Source: Novosphingobium sp. SG751A | Lineage (GTDB): Bacteria; Pseudomonadota; Alphaproteobacteria; Sphingomonadales; Sphingomonadaceae | Direction: 5' to 3' | DNA: 64,000 nt | NCBI RefSeq assembly: GCF_013149295.1 | Contig: NZ_JABGCB010000016.1 | Coordinates: 57,053 to 121,052, forward strand | Shown here: piece by piece, positions 23,517 to 31,788 of the stretch | Layout of the letters: each line of letters opens with the position of its first letter | How positions within the stretch are numbered: the first letter of the stretch is position 1 | Program-made: the position numbers and the translations under genes | Notes under the pieces: model-generated | Told to the model about the DNA's origin: nothing | Databases searched by the model: none | Seen by the model: only the letters and a program-made list of their open reading frames with translations

Positions 23517-25468
23517 TGACCGACACCACCCATCCGGAACCGGTTTACGTCGTCGACTCGCTGATTGCCGAGGACATCGACGCCTATCTCGACACGCATC
23601 AGCACAAGACGATGCTGCGCTTCATCACCTGCGGGTCGGTGGACGACGGCAAATCGACGCTGATCGGGCGGTTGCTCTATGATTCGAAGATGATCTTTGA
23701 GGATCAGCTCGCCGCCCTTGAGGCCGATTCCAAGCGCGTGGGCACGCAGGGTCAGGGCATTGACTTTGCCCTGCTGGTCGATGGTCTGGCCGCCGAGCGC
23801 GAACAGGGCATCACGATCGATGTGGCCTATCGCTTCTTCAACACCGAAAAGCGCAAGTTCATCGTGGCCGATACGCCCGGCCATGAACAATATACGCGCA
23901 ACATGGTGACGGGCGCCAGCACCGCCGACCTCGCCGTGATCCTGATCGATGCGCGCAAGGGTGTGCTCACGCAAACCCGCCGCCACTCGTTCCTTGCCCA
24001 TCTCATCGGCATCCGCAACATCGTGCTGGCGGTCAACAAGATGGATCTGGTCGATTATTCCCAGACCCGCTTTGACGAAATCGTCGCCGATTACCGCGCC
24101 TTTGCCTCCAGCATCGGCATCGAGGATTTTGTCGCCCTGCCGATCTCGGGCTATATGGGCGACAATATCACCACCCTGTCGGACAACACACCGTGGTATC
24201 AGGCCCCCGCCTATTTCGGGCGCAGTCTGGTCGATCATCTCGAAACGGTCGAGGTGGACACCACGCGCGATTCCGCCAAGCCTTTCCGCATGCCGGTGCA
24301 ATGGGTCAACCGCCCCAACCTCGATTTCCGCGGCTTTGCAGGCCTGATCGCCAGCGGCAGCGTGAAACCGGGCGACGCCATCCGAGTCCTGCCCAGCGGC
24401 AAGACCAGCACGGTCGAACGCATCGTCACGCTGGACGGCGATCTGGATCAGGCGGTCGCGGGTCAATCGGTCACGCTGACCTTTGCCGATGAGATCGACT
24501 GCTCGCGCGGCGATGTCATCGCGCTGGCCGGCAATCCCCCGCAGGTGGCCGATCAGTTCGAGGCCAGCGTGGTGTGGATGGCCGATCATGCGCTGATCCC
24601 GGGCCGCGCCTATTGGCTGAAGATCGGCACCCAGATGGTTTCGGCCACGGTGCAGGCGCCCAAATACACCATCAACGTCAACACGATGGAACATTGCGCG
24701 GCCAAGACGCTGGAGCTGAATGCCATCGGCGTGGCCGAAATCACCACCGACCGCCCGATCACCTTCGAACCCTATGCGGAAAACCGCGCGCTGGGCGGCT
24801 TCATCCTGATCGACAAGATCGGCAATGGCACGGTGGCCGCCGGCATGCTGCATTTCAGCCTGCGCCGCGCCCAGAACGTCCATTGGCAGGCGCTGGACGT
24901 GACCCGCGAGGCCCGCGCCGAAATCAAGAACCAGCGCCCCGGCGTGCTGTGGTTCACCGGCCTGTCGGGTTCGGGCAAATCGACCATCGCCAATCTGGTC
25001 GAAAAGAAGCTGCACGCGCTGGGCAAGCACACGTTCCTGCTCGATGGCGACAATGTGCGCCATGGCCTGAACAAGGATCTGGGCTTTACCGAGGCCGACC
25101 GCATCGAAAACATCCGCCGCGTGGGCGAGGTGTCGCGTCTGATGACCGATGCGGGCCTGATCGTGCTGACCGCCTTTATCAGCCCGTTCCGCGCCGAACG
25201 CGATCTGGCGCGCAGCCTGACGCCCGAAGGCGAATTCTTCGAGGTCTTCATCGACACGCCGCTGGACGTGGCCGAGGCGCGCGATGTGAAGGGCCTGTAT
25301 AAGAAGGCCCGGTCGGGGGCGCTGAAAAACTTCACCGGGATCGACAGCCCCTATGAAGCACCGGAAAACCCCGAAATCCGCATCGACACGACCAAGATCA
25401 GCCCGCAAGATGCCGCCGAAATGATCGTGGCAAAATTGCTCGGCGATTACTGGATGCCGGAAATCTGA
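23516..25468 (+). CDS. cysNC: Bifunctional sulfate adenylyltransferase large subunit / adenylylsulfate kinase
   Basis: The 650-residue fusion has a CysN GTPase part (G1 loop GSVDDGKS at residues 40-47, DTPGHEQYTRNM, NKMDL) with EF-Tu-like beta-barrel domains to about residue 460. A CysC kinase domain follows, with P-loop GLSGSGKS at about 482-489, DGDNVRHGLN and a C-terminal EIRIDT stretch. The GTPase drives APS synthesis by CysD and the kinase phosphorylates APS to PAPS. This fusion is common in alphaproteobacteria. It is translationally coupled to cysD; a stem-loop and a DUF2061 gene follow. Confidence 0.95.
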   Translation: MTDTTHPEPVYVVDSLIAEDIDAYLDTHQHKTMLRFITCGSVDDGKSTLIGRLLYDSKMIFEDQLAALEADSKRVGTQGQGIDFALLVDGLAAEREQGITIDVAYRFFNTEKRKFIVADTPGHEQYTRNMVTGASTADLAVILIDARKGVLTQTRRHSFLAHLIGIRNIVLAVNKMDLVDYSQTRFDEIVADYRAFASSIGIEDFVALPISGYMGDNITTLSDNTPWYQAPAYFGRSLVDHLETVEVDTTRDSAKPFRMPVQWVNRPNLDFRGFAGLIASGSVKPGDAIRVLPSGKTSTVERIVTLDGDLDQAVAGQSVTLTFADEIDCSRGDVIALAGNPPQVADQFEASVVWMADHALIPGRAYWLKIGTQMVSATVQAPKYTINVNTMEHCAAKTLELNAIGVAEITTDRPITFEPYAENRALGGFILIDKIGNGTVAAGMLHFSLRRAQNVHWQALDVTREARAEIKNQRPGVLWFTGLSGSGKSTIANLVEKKLHALGKHTFLLDGDNVRHGLNKDLGFTEADRIENIRRVGEVSRLMTDAGLIVLTAFISPFRAERDLARSLTPEGEFFEVFIDTPLDVAEARDVKGLYKKARSGALKNFTGIDSPYEAPENPEIRIDTTKISPQDAAEMIVAKLLGDYWMPEI

Positions 25469-25492
25469 GCCGCTATGGTCAAAGCCGGTGCG

Positions 25493-25522
25493 GCGCATGA
25501 GCCTTTCCAAGGCTTGATGCGC
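25493..25522. other. Intra-operon stem-loop after cysNC
   Basis: GCGCAT (25493-25498) pairs with ATGCGC (25517-25522) and AGCCTT (25500-25505) with AAGGCT (25509-25514), a two-part 12-bp stem with a TCC loop. No T-run follows, so it is more likely an mRNA-stabilising or processing element between cysNC and the membrane-protein gene than a terminator. Confidence 0.45.
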
Positions 25523-25580
25523 CAGCATCTCGGAGCCTTGGCAAAAACGCGATAAAATAACGCTGGGAGTGAAGTAGAAG

Positions 25581-25832
25581 ATGTTGCTCTTCAATGGCCA
25601 TGAAACCCATAGCCGCTCGCTGATCAAGGGCATCAGCTGGCGCGTGTTGGGCAGCATCGACACCTTCATTCTCAGTTGGCTGTTTTCCGGCAATGCCAAA
25701 ACGGCAGGCGCCATCGCCAGCACCGAGATCATCACCAAGGTGGCGCTCTATTATTTCCACGAACGCGTGTGGAGCTCGATCAACTGGGGCGCAGAGCGCG
25801 CTGCCCCCAACGATCCGGCGGCGGAAATCTGA
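25581..25832 (+). CDS. DUF2061 small membrane protein
   Basis: An 83-residue protein with the DUF2061 pattern: SLIKGISWRVLGSIDTFILSWLF, then IASTEIITKVALYYFHERVW, giving two membrane helices with a conserved W-R and a tail ending HERVWSSINWG. Function is unknown in the family. The gene lies between cysNC and cysQ and its TGA overlaps the cysQ start (TGATG), which ties it to sulfate activation. A role in sulfate or PAP handling at the membrane is inference from context only. Confidence 0.85.
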   Translation: MLLFNGHETHSRSLIKGISWRVLGSIDTFILSWLFSGNAKTAGAIASTEIITKVALYYFHERVWSSINWGAERAAPNDPAAEI

Positions 25833-26587
25833 TGTTGAACGATGCCGATCTGGCCGCCCAACTGGCGCATGTTGCCGGGCAATTGCTGATCACCGTGCGC
25901 GACAGCGGGCTGGTGACGGGCAAGGATCTGGGCAAGGCGGGCGACGCCACGGCCAACCAGTTCCTCGTCCACGCCCTGCGTCAGCAGCGGGCGGAGGACG
26001 GGTTGCTGTCCGAAGAGGAAAAGGACAATTTCGAGCGGCTCGACCAGTCGCGCGTTTGGATCGTCGATCCGGTCGACGGCACCCGCGAATATGGTGAGGC
26101 GCGGGCCGATTGGGCGGTGCATGTGGGTCTGGCGGTCAATGGCGCGCCGGTGCTGGGCGCGGTGGCGCTGCCGGGCGCGGATGGAGGCCAAGGCGTGGTG
26201 TATCGCAGCGATGCGCCCGTCGCCGTCCCCCCCGCCCCTTCGGTCCTGCGCATGGTGGTCAGCCGCACCCGCCCCGCCGCCGAGGCAGTCTTCGTGGCCA
26301 AGGAACTGAGCGCCGAACTGGTCCCCATGGGCAGCGCGGGCGCGAAGGCCATGGCCGTGATTCGCGGCGAGGCCGACATTTACCTGCATTCGGGCGGACA
26401 ATTCGAATGGGACAGTTGCGCACCGGTCGCCGTCGCTCTGGCCCATGGTTTCCATTGCAGCCGGATCGACGGATCACCGCTGGTCTATAATCAGCGCGAC
26501 ACCTATCTGCCCGACCTGCTGATCTGCCGCCCCGAACATGCGCCGCGCGTTCTGGCCGAAGTGGCGCGCTTTCAGGCTGAGGGCTGA
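25832..26587 (+). CDS. cysQ: 3'(2'),5'-bisphosphate nucleotidase
   Basis: The 251-residue protein belongs to the inositol-monophosphatase fold: LSEEEKDN supplies the early acidic metal ligands, VDPVDGTREY is the hallmark DPxDGT motif, and FEWDSCAPVAVALAHG is the C-terminal WDxxA motif. CysQ removes the 3' phosphate from PAP/PAPS left after sulfate reduction, preventing PAP build-up. It starts at ATG 25832, overlapping the DUF2061 stop. Its 3' end overlaps that of the convergent XRE-regulator gene by 16 nt. Confidence 0.9.
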   Translation: MLNDADLAAQLAHVAGQLLITVRDSGLVTGKDLGKAGDATANQFLVHALRQQRAEDGLLSEEEKDNFERLDQSRVWIVDPVDGTREYGEARADWAVHVGLAVNGAPVLGAVALPGADGGQGVVYRSDAPVAVPPAPSVLRMVVSRTRPAAEAVFVAKELSAELVPMGSAGAKAMAVIRGEADIYLHSGGQFEWDSCAPVAVALAHGFHCSRIDGSPLVYNQRDTYLPDLLICRPEHAPRVLAEVARFQAEG

Positions 26588-27348
26588 AGCACCACCAGCC
26601 GGAAATCGCCGCGCTCGACCTCGGCCAAAGTGTGCTGGGTAAAGCATAGCGCCCCGTGCGTGGGGTGCTGGAATCGGCGCGCGCCGCCCTCGCGCGCCAG
26701 CACCTTTTGCTGTGCCCAAGCCTCGCGGAAATCGGCGCTCTGGGCCATCAGCGCCTCCACCATCGCCCCCACGCGCGGATCGCCCAGCACCCGCCCGTAA
26801 TCGCGCCGAAATTCGGCCAGCGCCCGGTGGCACCGCTCGTCCCAATCGGGCAGCAGCGCGCGCGCCTGGGGATGGGTGAAGATATAGCGCAGCAGATTGG
26901 CCGGTTCGGTCTCAAACAGACCCACGAACAGATCGCGCGCGCCCGAATTGGCGCAGCACACGCTCCACGCCGGGTCCAGCCCATAGGCGGGCCAGGGCAG
27001 CGCCTCGACCATGGCCGCAATTGCCGCCGGGGCCTGCGTGGCGGGCATAAAGGGATCGCGCGGGTCCTCCCGCCCGGCCAGCGTGAAGAGATAGGCCCGC
27101 TCCGCCCCGGTCAGGCTCAGCCCCTCGGCCAGGCGCGCCAGCGTTGGCGCTGAAGCGCGCACCTCGCGGCCCTGCTCGATCCACGTCACCCATGTCACGC
27201 TGATCCCAGCGCGCGCGGCCAGTTCCTCGCGGCGCAGGCCCGGCGTACGGCGGCGGCGCTCTGGCATGGCGGGCGTATCGGGCGCGATGCTCTCCCGGCG
27301 AGCGCGGACAAAGGCGCCCAGCAGATTGCGATGTTCATCATCCAGCAT
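26572..27348 (-). CDS. XRE-family regulator with MmyB-like ligand-binding domain
   Basis: A 258-residue protein starting at ATG 27348; the frame is open upstream but those residues cross the promoter. Residues ~10-75 form a helix-turn-helix with TPGLRREELAARAGISVTWVTWIEQGREV, the characteristic opening of this family. The remainder (WPAYGLDPAWSVCCANSGARDLFVG, NLLRYIFTHP, REAW) is the PAS-like MmyB-type ligand domain. Such regulators are usually divergent from the enzyme gene they control, here a methyltransferase at 27428. Two copies of a TAACAGG-centred site lie in between. Confidence 0.85.
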   Translation of the reverse strand: MLDDEHRNLLGAFVRARRESIAPDTPAMPERRRRTPGLRREELAARAGISVTWVTWIEQGREVRASAPTLARLAEGLSLTGAERAYLFTLAGREDPRDPFMPATQAPAAIAAMVEALPWPAYGLDPAWSVCCANSGARDLFVGLFETEPANLLRYIFTHPQARALLPDWDERCHRALAEFRRDYGRVLGDPRVGAMVEALMAQSADFREAWAQQKVLAREGGARRFQHPTHGALCFTQHTLAEVERGDFRLVVLQPSA

Positions 27349-27356
27349 GGCAAGCT

Positions 27357-27393
27357 TTATAACAGGATAATTATGTCCATTGTAACAGGTTAA
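27357..27393. promoter_or_regulatory. Double operator candidate, TTrTAACAGGwTAA
   Basis: Two 14-mers, TTATAACAGGATAA (27357-27370) and TTGTAACAGGTTAA (27380-27393), match at 12 of 14 positions and are offset by 23 nt, about two helical turns. Each contains the near-palindrome TAAC-N2-GTTA. They sit in the AT-rich gap between the divergent regulator and methyltransferase, the expected place for autoregulation by the XRE protein. Confidence 0.55.
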
Positions 27394-27427
27394 ATCCCGC
27401 GCCATCCCGGCGGCGAAGGAGAAAGTC

Positions 27428-28186
27428 ATGACCACCCGCCACGACACTTTGGTCCAGCACCAGTTCGGCGCCACCGCGCAGGATTACGTTTCCAGCACCA
27501 CCCATGCGCAGGGCGCGGACCTGATCCATATCGCCGCCATGGCCGCCGAGGCGCGCCCTGTTCACGCGCTCGATCTGGGCTGCGGCGGGGGGCATGTCGC
27601 CTATGCGATGGCGCCCCATGCCGCGCGCGTCACCGCCTGCGACCTGTCGGCCGACATGCTGGCCGCCGTGGAGGCGGAAAGCGCCCGGCGCGGCATCGCC
27701 CATATCGTCACCGCCCGCGCCGCCGCCGAAGCCCTGCCCTTTGCCGATGCCAGCTTCGATTTCATCGGTTGCCGTTTTTCCGCGCATCATTGGCGCGATG
27801 TGGCGCGCGGTCTGGCTGAGGCGCGCCGTGTGCTGCGACCGGGAGGGCGGGCGGTGTTTGCCGATGTGATCGCCCCGTCGCCGGCCGCCGCCGACACCCA
27901 TTTGCAGGCCATCGAAGTGCTGCGTGACCCCTCGCACGGGCGCAATTACAGCGCGCACCAATGGGCCGCAATGCTGGCCGAGGCGGGCTTCACGGTGACG
28001 GATGAGCAGCAAGGCCGCCTGCGCATGGAATTTGCCGCATGGACCGCCCGGATGCGCACCCCCACGTCGGCCATCTCCGCGATTCGCCTCATCCAGGCGC
28101 GCGCCAGTCAGGAAGTGGCCGATCATTTCGGGATCGAGGAGGACGGGTCCTATACGCTGGACACGATCATGCTGACCGCGGCCTGA
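27428..28186 (+). CDS. Class I SAM-dependent methyltransferase
   Basis: The 252-residue protein starts at ATG 27428 behind AAGGAG. Motif I is ALDLGCGGGHVAYAMAP (about residues 42-58), then TACDLSADMLAAVE and the motif-IV-like FDFIGCRFSAHHW. This is the UbiE/Methyltransf_11 type of small-molecule methyltransferase. The substrate is unknown; divergent control by the XRE/MmyB-like regulator suggests induction by a small ligand, perhaps the substrate itself. Confidence 0.85.
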   Translation: MTTRHDTLVQHQFGATAQDYVSSTTHAQGADLIHIAAMAAEARPVHALDLGCGGGHVAYAMAPHAARVTACDLSADMLAAVEAESARRGIAHIVTARAAAEALPFADASFDFIGCRFSAHHWRDVARGLAEARRVLRPGGRAVFADVIAPSPAAADTHLQAIEVLRDPSHGRNYSAHQWAAMLAEAGFTVTDEQQGRLRMEFAAWTARMRTPTSAISAIRLIQARASQEVADHFGIEEDGSYTLDTIMLTAA

Positions 28187-28219
28187 GGCCGGGAATGTTG
28201 TCACTGATTTGAGAAGAAC

Positions 28220-28293
28220 TGGATGCCCTGCAAGGATTCGAACCTCGATAGACGGAATCAGAATCCGTAGTCTTACCATTAGACGACAGGGCA
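28220..28293 (-). tRNA. tRNA-Gln (anticodon CTG)
   Basis: On the minus strand TGCCCTG...CAGGGCA form the 7-bp acceptor stem with U1-A72, typical of tRNA-Gln. The D arm is GTCT/AGAC and the anticodon stem is ACGGA/TCCGT around loop TTCTGAT (anticodon CTG). The T arm is CGAGG-TTCGAAT-CCTTG with one G-U pair. The discriminator T is followed by an encoded CCA. All arms fold at standard lengths. Confidence 0.93.
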
Positions 28294-28478
28294 ATGCCGT
28301 TCGGTGGAGCGGGCCTCTAATGCCCTGTTATCAACCCGTCAAGAGGAAAATGACAGGGCATCGCCCCCCCATGCGACAATCCTCCTTATCAACCATTGCT
28401 CCGAAGGCCGCTCGGCGCTAGCATGGAGGGCAACATTACCCGCGTATCTCGCGGGATACAGATTTTTGAGAATTACAC

Positions 28479-29849
28479 ATGGCGGATCACACTCCGCCGG
28501 ACACGCCAGCAAAGGTTCAAAGGCGCGGGGAAAAAGCAAGGCGCCGGGCACGCAAAAGTCGCGCTGCCGCCCCGCGCAAGGACCAGAGAGTAGACGTAAC
28601 CGGCGGTAAGCCCGAAGGCGCAGTCGTGCCTGCGGAGCAGAGCAATTCCGGGGCGGCAGCGCCCCCCACTTCGCGGCGCGGCGCAAGGCGCAGGCGCGGG
28701 GCAAAGGCGCGCGAACGCGGCGTGGCGGCAAAATCGGCACAAGCGAAATCGGCACAGGCAAAATCCGGCGCCAAGGCTCCTGCCAAAACGCCCGATGCCT
28801 CCGCCCCCCGGCCCGCGCCCTATTTTCATGGGCCGTTTGGCCAATCCTATGCCGCCATCGACCTTGGCACCAACAATTGTCGCCTGCTGATCGCGCGGCC
28901 TGCGGGCGACAGTTTCGTGGTGGTCGATGCCTTCAGCCGGGTCGTACGCCTTGGCGAAGGGCTGGCGCAAACCGGGCAATTGTCGGATGCGGCGATGGAG
29001 CGGGCAATGGGCGCGCTGCGGATCTGTGCAGATAAATTGCGCCGCCGGGGCGTAGCGCTGGCCCGCTCGGTCGCCACCGAGGCATGCCGCCGCGCCACCA
29101 ACGGTCCGGAATTCATCGAGCGCGTGCGCCGCGAAACGGGGATCGCGCTCGACATCATTTCGGCGCGTGAGGAAGCGCGGCTTGCGGTGCTGGGCTGTCA
29201 TATCCTGATCGAGCCCGGCCCCGGCCCGGCGCTGGTGTTCGACATTGGCGGCGGCTCGACCGAATTGGTGCTGATCGAGCATCAGGACGATGGCGGCGTG
29301 CCGCTGATCCGCGATTTCGTGTCGATCCCCTATGGCGTCGTCTCGCTGACCGAAAGCTGTCGGCCCGAACTCGATTCGCCGCAGGACCGGGCCGAGCGCT
29401 ATGCCGAAATGCGCGCGCTGGTGGACGATGGCTTTGCCGCTTTTGCCGCGCGCATCGCTCCTTTGCGCGAAGAACTGGTCCACGATCACCTTGAGCATAA
29501 AGGGGGGCCCTTGCGCCTGCTGGGCACCAGCGGGACGGTGACCACGCTGGCCAGCGTCCATCTCGACCTGCCCCATTATGACCGCAGCGCGGTGGACGGC
29601 TGCATCGTGCCCGCCACCAGCATGCGCGCGATCAGCCAGCGTCTGTCGAGCCTGAGCGTGGCCGGGCGGCGCGAAGTGGCGTGCATCGGGCGCGAGCGGG
29701 CCGATCTGGTGGTGGCGGGTTGCGCTATCCTCGAATCGATTCTCGATCTATGGCCGGCGGCGCGCCTCGGCGTAGCCGACCGCGGCATCCGTGAAGGCAT
29801 TTTGCGCAGCCTGATCGGCATCACTCACAATAAAGGAGGCCCGGCATGA
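28479..29849 (+). CDS. ppx/gppA: Exopolyphosphatase / pppGpp phosphohydrolase family protein with long basic N-terminus
   Basis: The 456-residue protein has the Ppx/GppA core starting near residue 123 with AAIDLGTNNCRLLIA, then ARSVATEACRRATN, FDIGGGSTELVLIE, LGTSGTVTTLASV and RADLVVAGCAILE. It hydrolyses polyphosphate or pppGpp in the cytoplasm. Unusually, residues 1-115 are a low-complexity Lys/Arg/Ala-rich tail containing the repeated AKSAQAKSAQAKSGAK, absent from most family members. It may bind nucleic acid or polyphosphate. The stop overlaps rlmE by 4 nt. No stronger internal start is obvious, so the tail seems real. Confidence 0.85.
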   Translation: MADHTPPDTPAKVQRRGEKARRRARKSRAAAPRKDQRVDVTGGKPEGAVVPAEQSNSGAAAPPTSRRGARRRRGAKARERGVAAKSAQAKSAQAKSGAKAPAKTPDASAPRPAPYFHGPFGQSYAAIDLGTNNCRLLIARPAGDSFVVVDAFSRVVRLGEGLAQTGQLSDAAMERAMGALRICADKLRRRGVALARSVATEACRRATNGPEFIERVRRETGIALDIISAREEARLAVLGCHILIEPGPGPALVFDIGGGSTELVLIEHQDDGGVPLIRDFVSIPYGVVSLTESCRPELDSPQDRAERYAEMRALVDDGFAAFAARIAPLREELVHDHLEHKGGPLRLLGTSGTVTTLASVHLDLPHYDRSAVDGCIVPATSMRAISQRLSSLSVAGRREVACIGRERADLVVAGCAILESILDLWPAARLGVADRGIREGILRSLIGITHNKGGPA

Positions 29850-30541
29850 GCCGTTCCGGCCGCGATCCCGGCACCCGACTGAAAAGCGCCAAGGGCCGTA
29901 CCGCGTCGCAGACCCGCTGGCTGCAACGCCAGTTGAACGACCCTTATGTGAAAAAAGCCAAGGCGGACGGCTATCGCAGCCGCGCCGCCTATAAGCTCAT
30001 CGAACTGGACGATAAATTCGGTCTGGTGAAGGGCTCTCGGCGGGTGGTTGACCTTGGCGTGGCGCCCGGCGGGTGGACCCAGGTGGTACGCCAGCGCGCG
30101 CCTCAGGCGGGCGTGGTCGGCATCGACCTGCTGCCCACCGACCCCATCGAGGGCGCGATCCTGTTCGAAATGGACTTCATGGCCGACGAGGCCCCCGATG
30201 CGCTGATGGAGGCGCTGGGCGGGCGGCCGGATCTGGTGATCTGCGATATGGCCGCCAACACCGTGGGTCATAAGCAAACCGACCACCTGCGCACCATGGG
30301 CCTTGTGGAAACGGCTGTGGACTTCGCTGTGCATAACCTGTCGAAAGGCGGTGCATTCGTGGCGAAAGTCTTTGCAGGCGGGACCGATCCGGGGCTTTTG
30401 AATATCCTCAAGCGCCATTTCACCGCCGTGAAGCACGCCAAACCGCCTGCGAGTCGGAAGGATTCGTCGGAGTGGTATGTGATTGCTCAGGGGTTCAAGG
30501 GGACGGTTGAGGAATTGGAGGCCGGTAAGGAAGAAGGATGA
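29846..30541 (+). CDS. rlmE: 23S rRNA 2'-O-ribose methyltransferase (U2552)
   Basis: The 231-residue protein shows the FtsJ/RrmJ arrangement: YRSRAAYKLIELDDKF with the catalytic lysine at ~50, SAM motif VVDLGVAPGGWTQV (residues ~67-80), ICDMAANTVG with the catalytic aspartate, and GGAFVAKVFAG with the second lysine. It methylates U2552 in the A-loop of 23S rRNA late in ribosome assembly. Overlaps ppx/gppA by 4 nt, so the pair is an operon. Repeat copy B begins 3 nt after its stop. Confidence 0.93.
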   Translation: MSRSGRDPGTRLKSAKGRTASQTRWLQRQLNDPYVKKAKADGYRSRAAYKLIELDDKFGLVKGSRRVVDLGVAPGGWTQVVRQRAPQAGVVGIDLLPTDPIEGAILFEMDFMADEAPDALMEALGGRPDLVICDMAANTVGHKQTDHLRTMGLVETAVDFAVHNLSKGGAFVAKVFAGGTDPGLLNILKRHFTAVKHAKPPASRKDSSEWYVIAQGFKGTVEELEAGKEEG

Positions 30542-30544
30542 AAT

Positions 30545-30760
30545 GCGAGGGTCTAGGCCCTCGCGCTCCCGTTACTGTCTTTGTCGCGCTATGGGTTCGA
30601 CCGATGGCTATCGGACGCGGCGTTGAATTTCTAAAGCCTGCGGCGCCAAAACGGCGTGAGGCCGCCGCGCCGCAGGCTTTAACACAATCACACACCTGCG
30701 ATTCTGCCCCACCCCATTATCGGGATTGCAAAGGGCCCCCGCCCTTTGCCCGCCGGAGGC
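30545..30760. repeat. Three-hairpin dispersed repeat, copy B
   Basis: Fills the convergent gap between rlmE and the siderophore-interacting gene. The left end is the palindrome type GCGAGGGTCTAGGCCCTCGC (30545-30564), then GCTCCCGTTACTGTC. Central hairpin: TAAAGCCTGCGGCGC at 30632-30646 with its complement at 30667-30681. Right hairpin: GCAAAGGGC/GCCCTTTGC (30728-30749), then the CGCCGGAGGC end. Confidence 0.85.
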
Positions 30761-30769
30761 AAAACTCCC

Positions 30770-31561
30770 TTAATCCTCAATCCCCCCATGGCTGTCCGCC
30801 ACCCCGCGCGTCCAGTAACCGGCGGCCTTCACCCATTCGCGCGGATGGCCGAGTGTATCGACGACATAAGCCTTCAAGGCCCGCGCCATTTCGGTTTCGC
30901 CCGCGATAAAGACGAAGCCATCGCCAGCGGGCAGATCCACCCCGCCCAGCGCCGCGATCAGGCGGGCGGCGTCTTCCTTGCCCCCGCTTTGCGCGCTCCC
31001 GTTTTGCACACCGCCGCGATGGGCCCAGAGGCCCTGCCAGGCCGATTTGGCCTCGAACACCTGCTCGCTGTCGGGCCCATCGACCACCACGGCGGTGATG
31101 ACGGGAACGCCTGCGCGCAATTCCTCGGTGCGGCGGCCGATGGAGGGGAGCGCGGCCTCGTCGCCGATCAGGAGATACCAGTCGAAATCGTCAGGGACGA
31201 CCGCCGAGCCGCGCGGGCCGCCGATGTCCAGCGTGTCGCCGGGCTTGGCGTCAATGGCCCATTGGGTGGCCGGGCCTGCCTCGTGGAGGGCAAAGTCGAT
31301 GACCAGCACGCCTGCGGCCTTGTCGAAGCGGCGGGGGGTGTAATCGCGCATCAGCGGTTTTTCTTCACCGGGCGCGGGGAAGAACAGCTTGATGTGGTCG
31401 TCCGGCGAGGCGCTGGCGAAATCATGCAGGTCCTCGCAGGAGAAGGTGATGCGGCGCATGTTGGGACCGAGCGCTTCGATGGTTTGGACGGTCAGCATGC
31501 GGCGGCGGATTTCGTGGCGCATGCGGGTGATCTGGTGGCGGGGGGCGGTTTCTGTGCTCAT
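30770..31561 (-). CDS. Siderophore-interacting FAD-binding protein (ferric-siderophore reductase, ViuB/YqjH-like)
   Basis: The 263-residue protein starts at ATG 31561 with AAGGGAAA upstream. It has the family's two-domain layout: a flavin-binding barrel (MRRITFSCEDLHDF, RDYTPRRFD with the RxYT flavin motif, IDFALHEAGPATQWA, GGPRGSAVVPDDFDWYLLIGDEAALPSI) and an NAD(P)-binding half ending in GETEMARALKAYV and REWVKAAGYWTRG. It reduces ferric siderophores in the cytoplasm to release iron. No siderophore receptor is adjacent. A 12-bp palindrome lies 108 nt upstream. Confidence 0.9.
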   Translation of the reverse strand: MSTETAPRHQITRMRHEIRRRMLTVQTIEALGPNMRRITFSCEDLHDFASASPDDHIKLFFPAPGEEKPLMRDYTPRRFDKAAGVLVIDFALHEAGPATQWAIDAKPGDTLDIGGPRGSAVVPDDFDWYLLIGDEAALPSIGRRTEELRAGVPVITAVVVDGPDSEQVFEAKSAWQGLWAHRGGVQNGSAQSGGKEDAARLIAALGGVDLPAGDGFVFIAGETEMARALKAYVVDTLGHPREWVKAAGYWTRGVADSHGGIED

Positions 31562-31668
31562 GATGGCTTTCCCTTTTGGCGGAAGGTGGGAGGGCAGGTG
31601 GCGGCGGCGCAAGATTTCGAGATGAGTCATCATGGAGCGGCCTATTCCCGAATCGCTATGTTGCGGTC

Positions 31669-31680
31669 AAGATATATCTT
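31669..31680. promoter_or_regulatory. Perfect palindrome AAGATATATCTT upstream of the siderophore-interacting gene
   Basis: A 12-bp AT-rich palindrome in an otherwise GC-rich gap between thrS and the minus-strand flavoprotein, 108 nt before its start. In E. coli the homologue yqjH is controlled by the PadR-type repressor YqjI, so a PadR-like operator is a reasonable guess; no PadR gene is in the window. Confidence 0.35.
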
Positions 31681-31730
31681 ACTGCACAAAACACAAGTCC
31701 CCCCGCGCGGTTTTTTGCGATGGACTCGCA

Positions 31731-31760
31731 AAAACAAAAACGGCGCCCGAAGGCGCCGTT
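31731..31760 (-). terminator. Rho-independent terminator of thrS
   Basis: CGGCGCC (31741-31747) and GGCGCCG (31752-31758) close a TTCG tetraloop when read on the minus strand, followed by a T-rich run (A-rich on plus at 31731-31740). It lies about 30 nt after the thrS stop. Confidence 0.88.
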
Positions 31761-31788
31761 CCCGTGTCCTGTAAAAATTTTTTTCCGA

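Noticed and set aside
23411..25738. A 775-codon open frame on the minus strand opposite cysD/cysNC
   Set aside because: It is a mirror of high-GC codon use in cysNC; its translation is Gly/His/Arg-rich with no recognisable domain, while the plus frame encodes CysNC with all motifs.
26475..26590. Overlap of cysQ and the XRE gene considered as a frameshift
   Set aside because: Both proteins have complete family-like C-termini; a 16-nt convergent overlap is simply compact gene packing.
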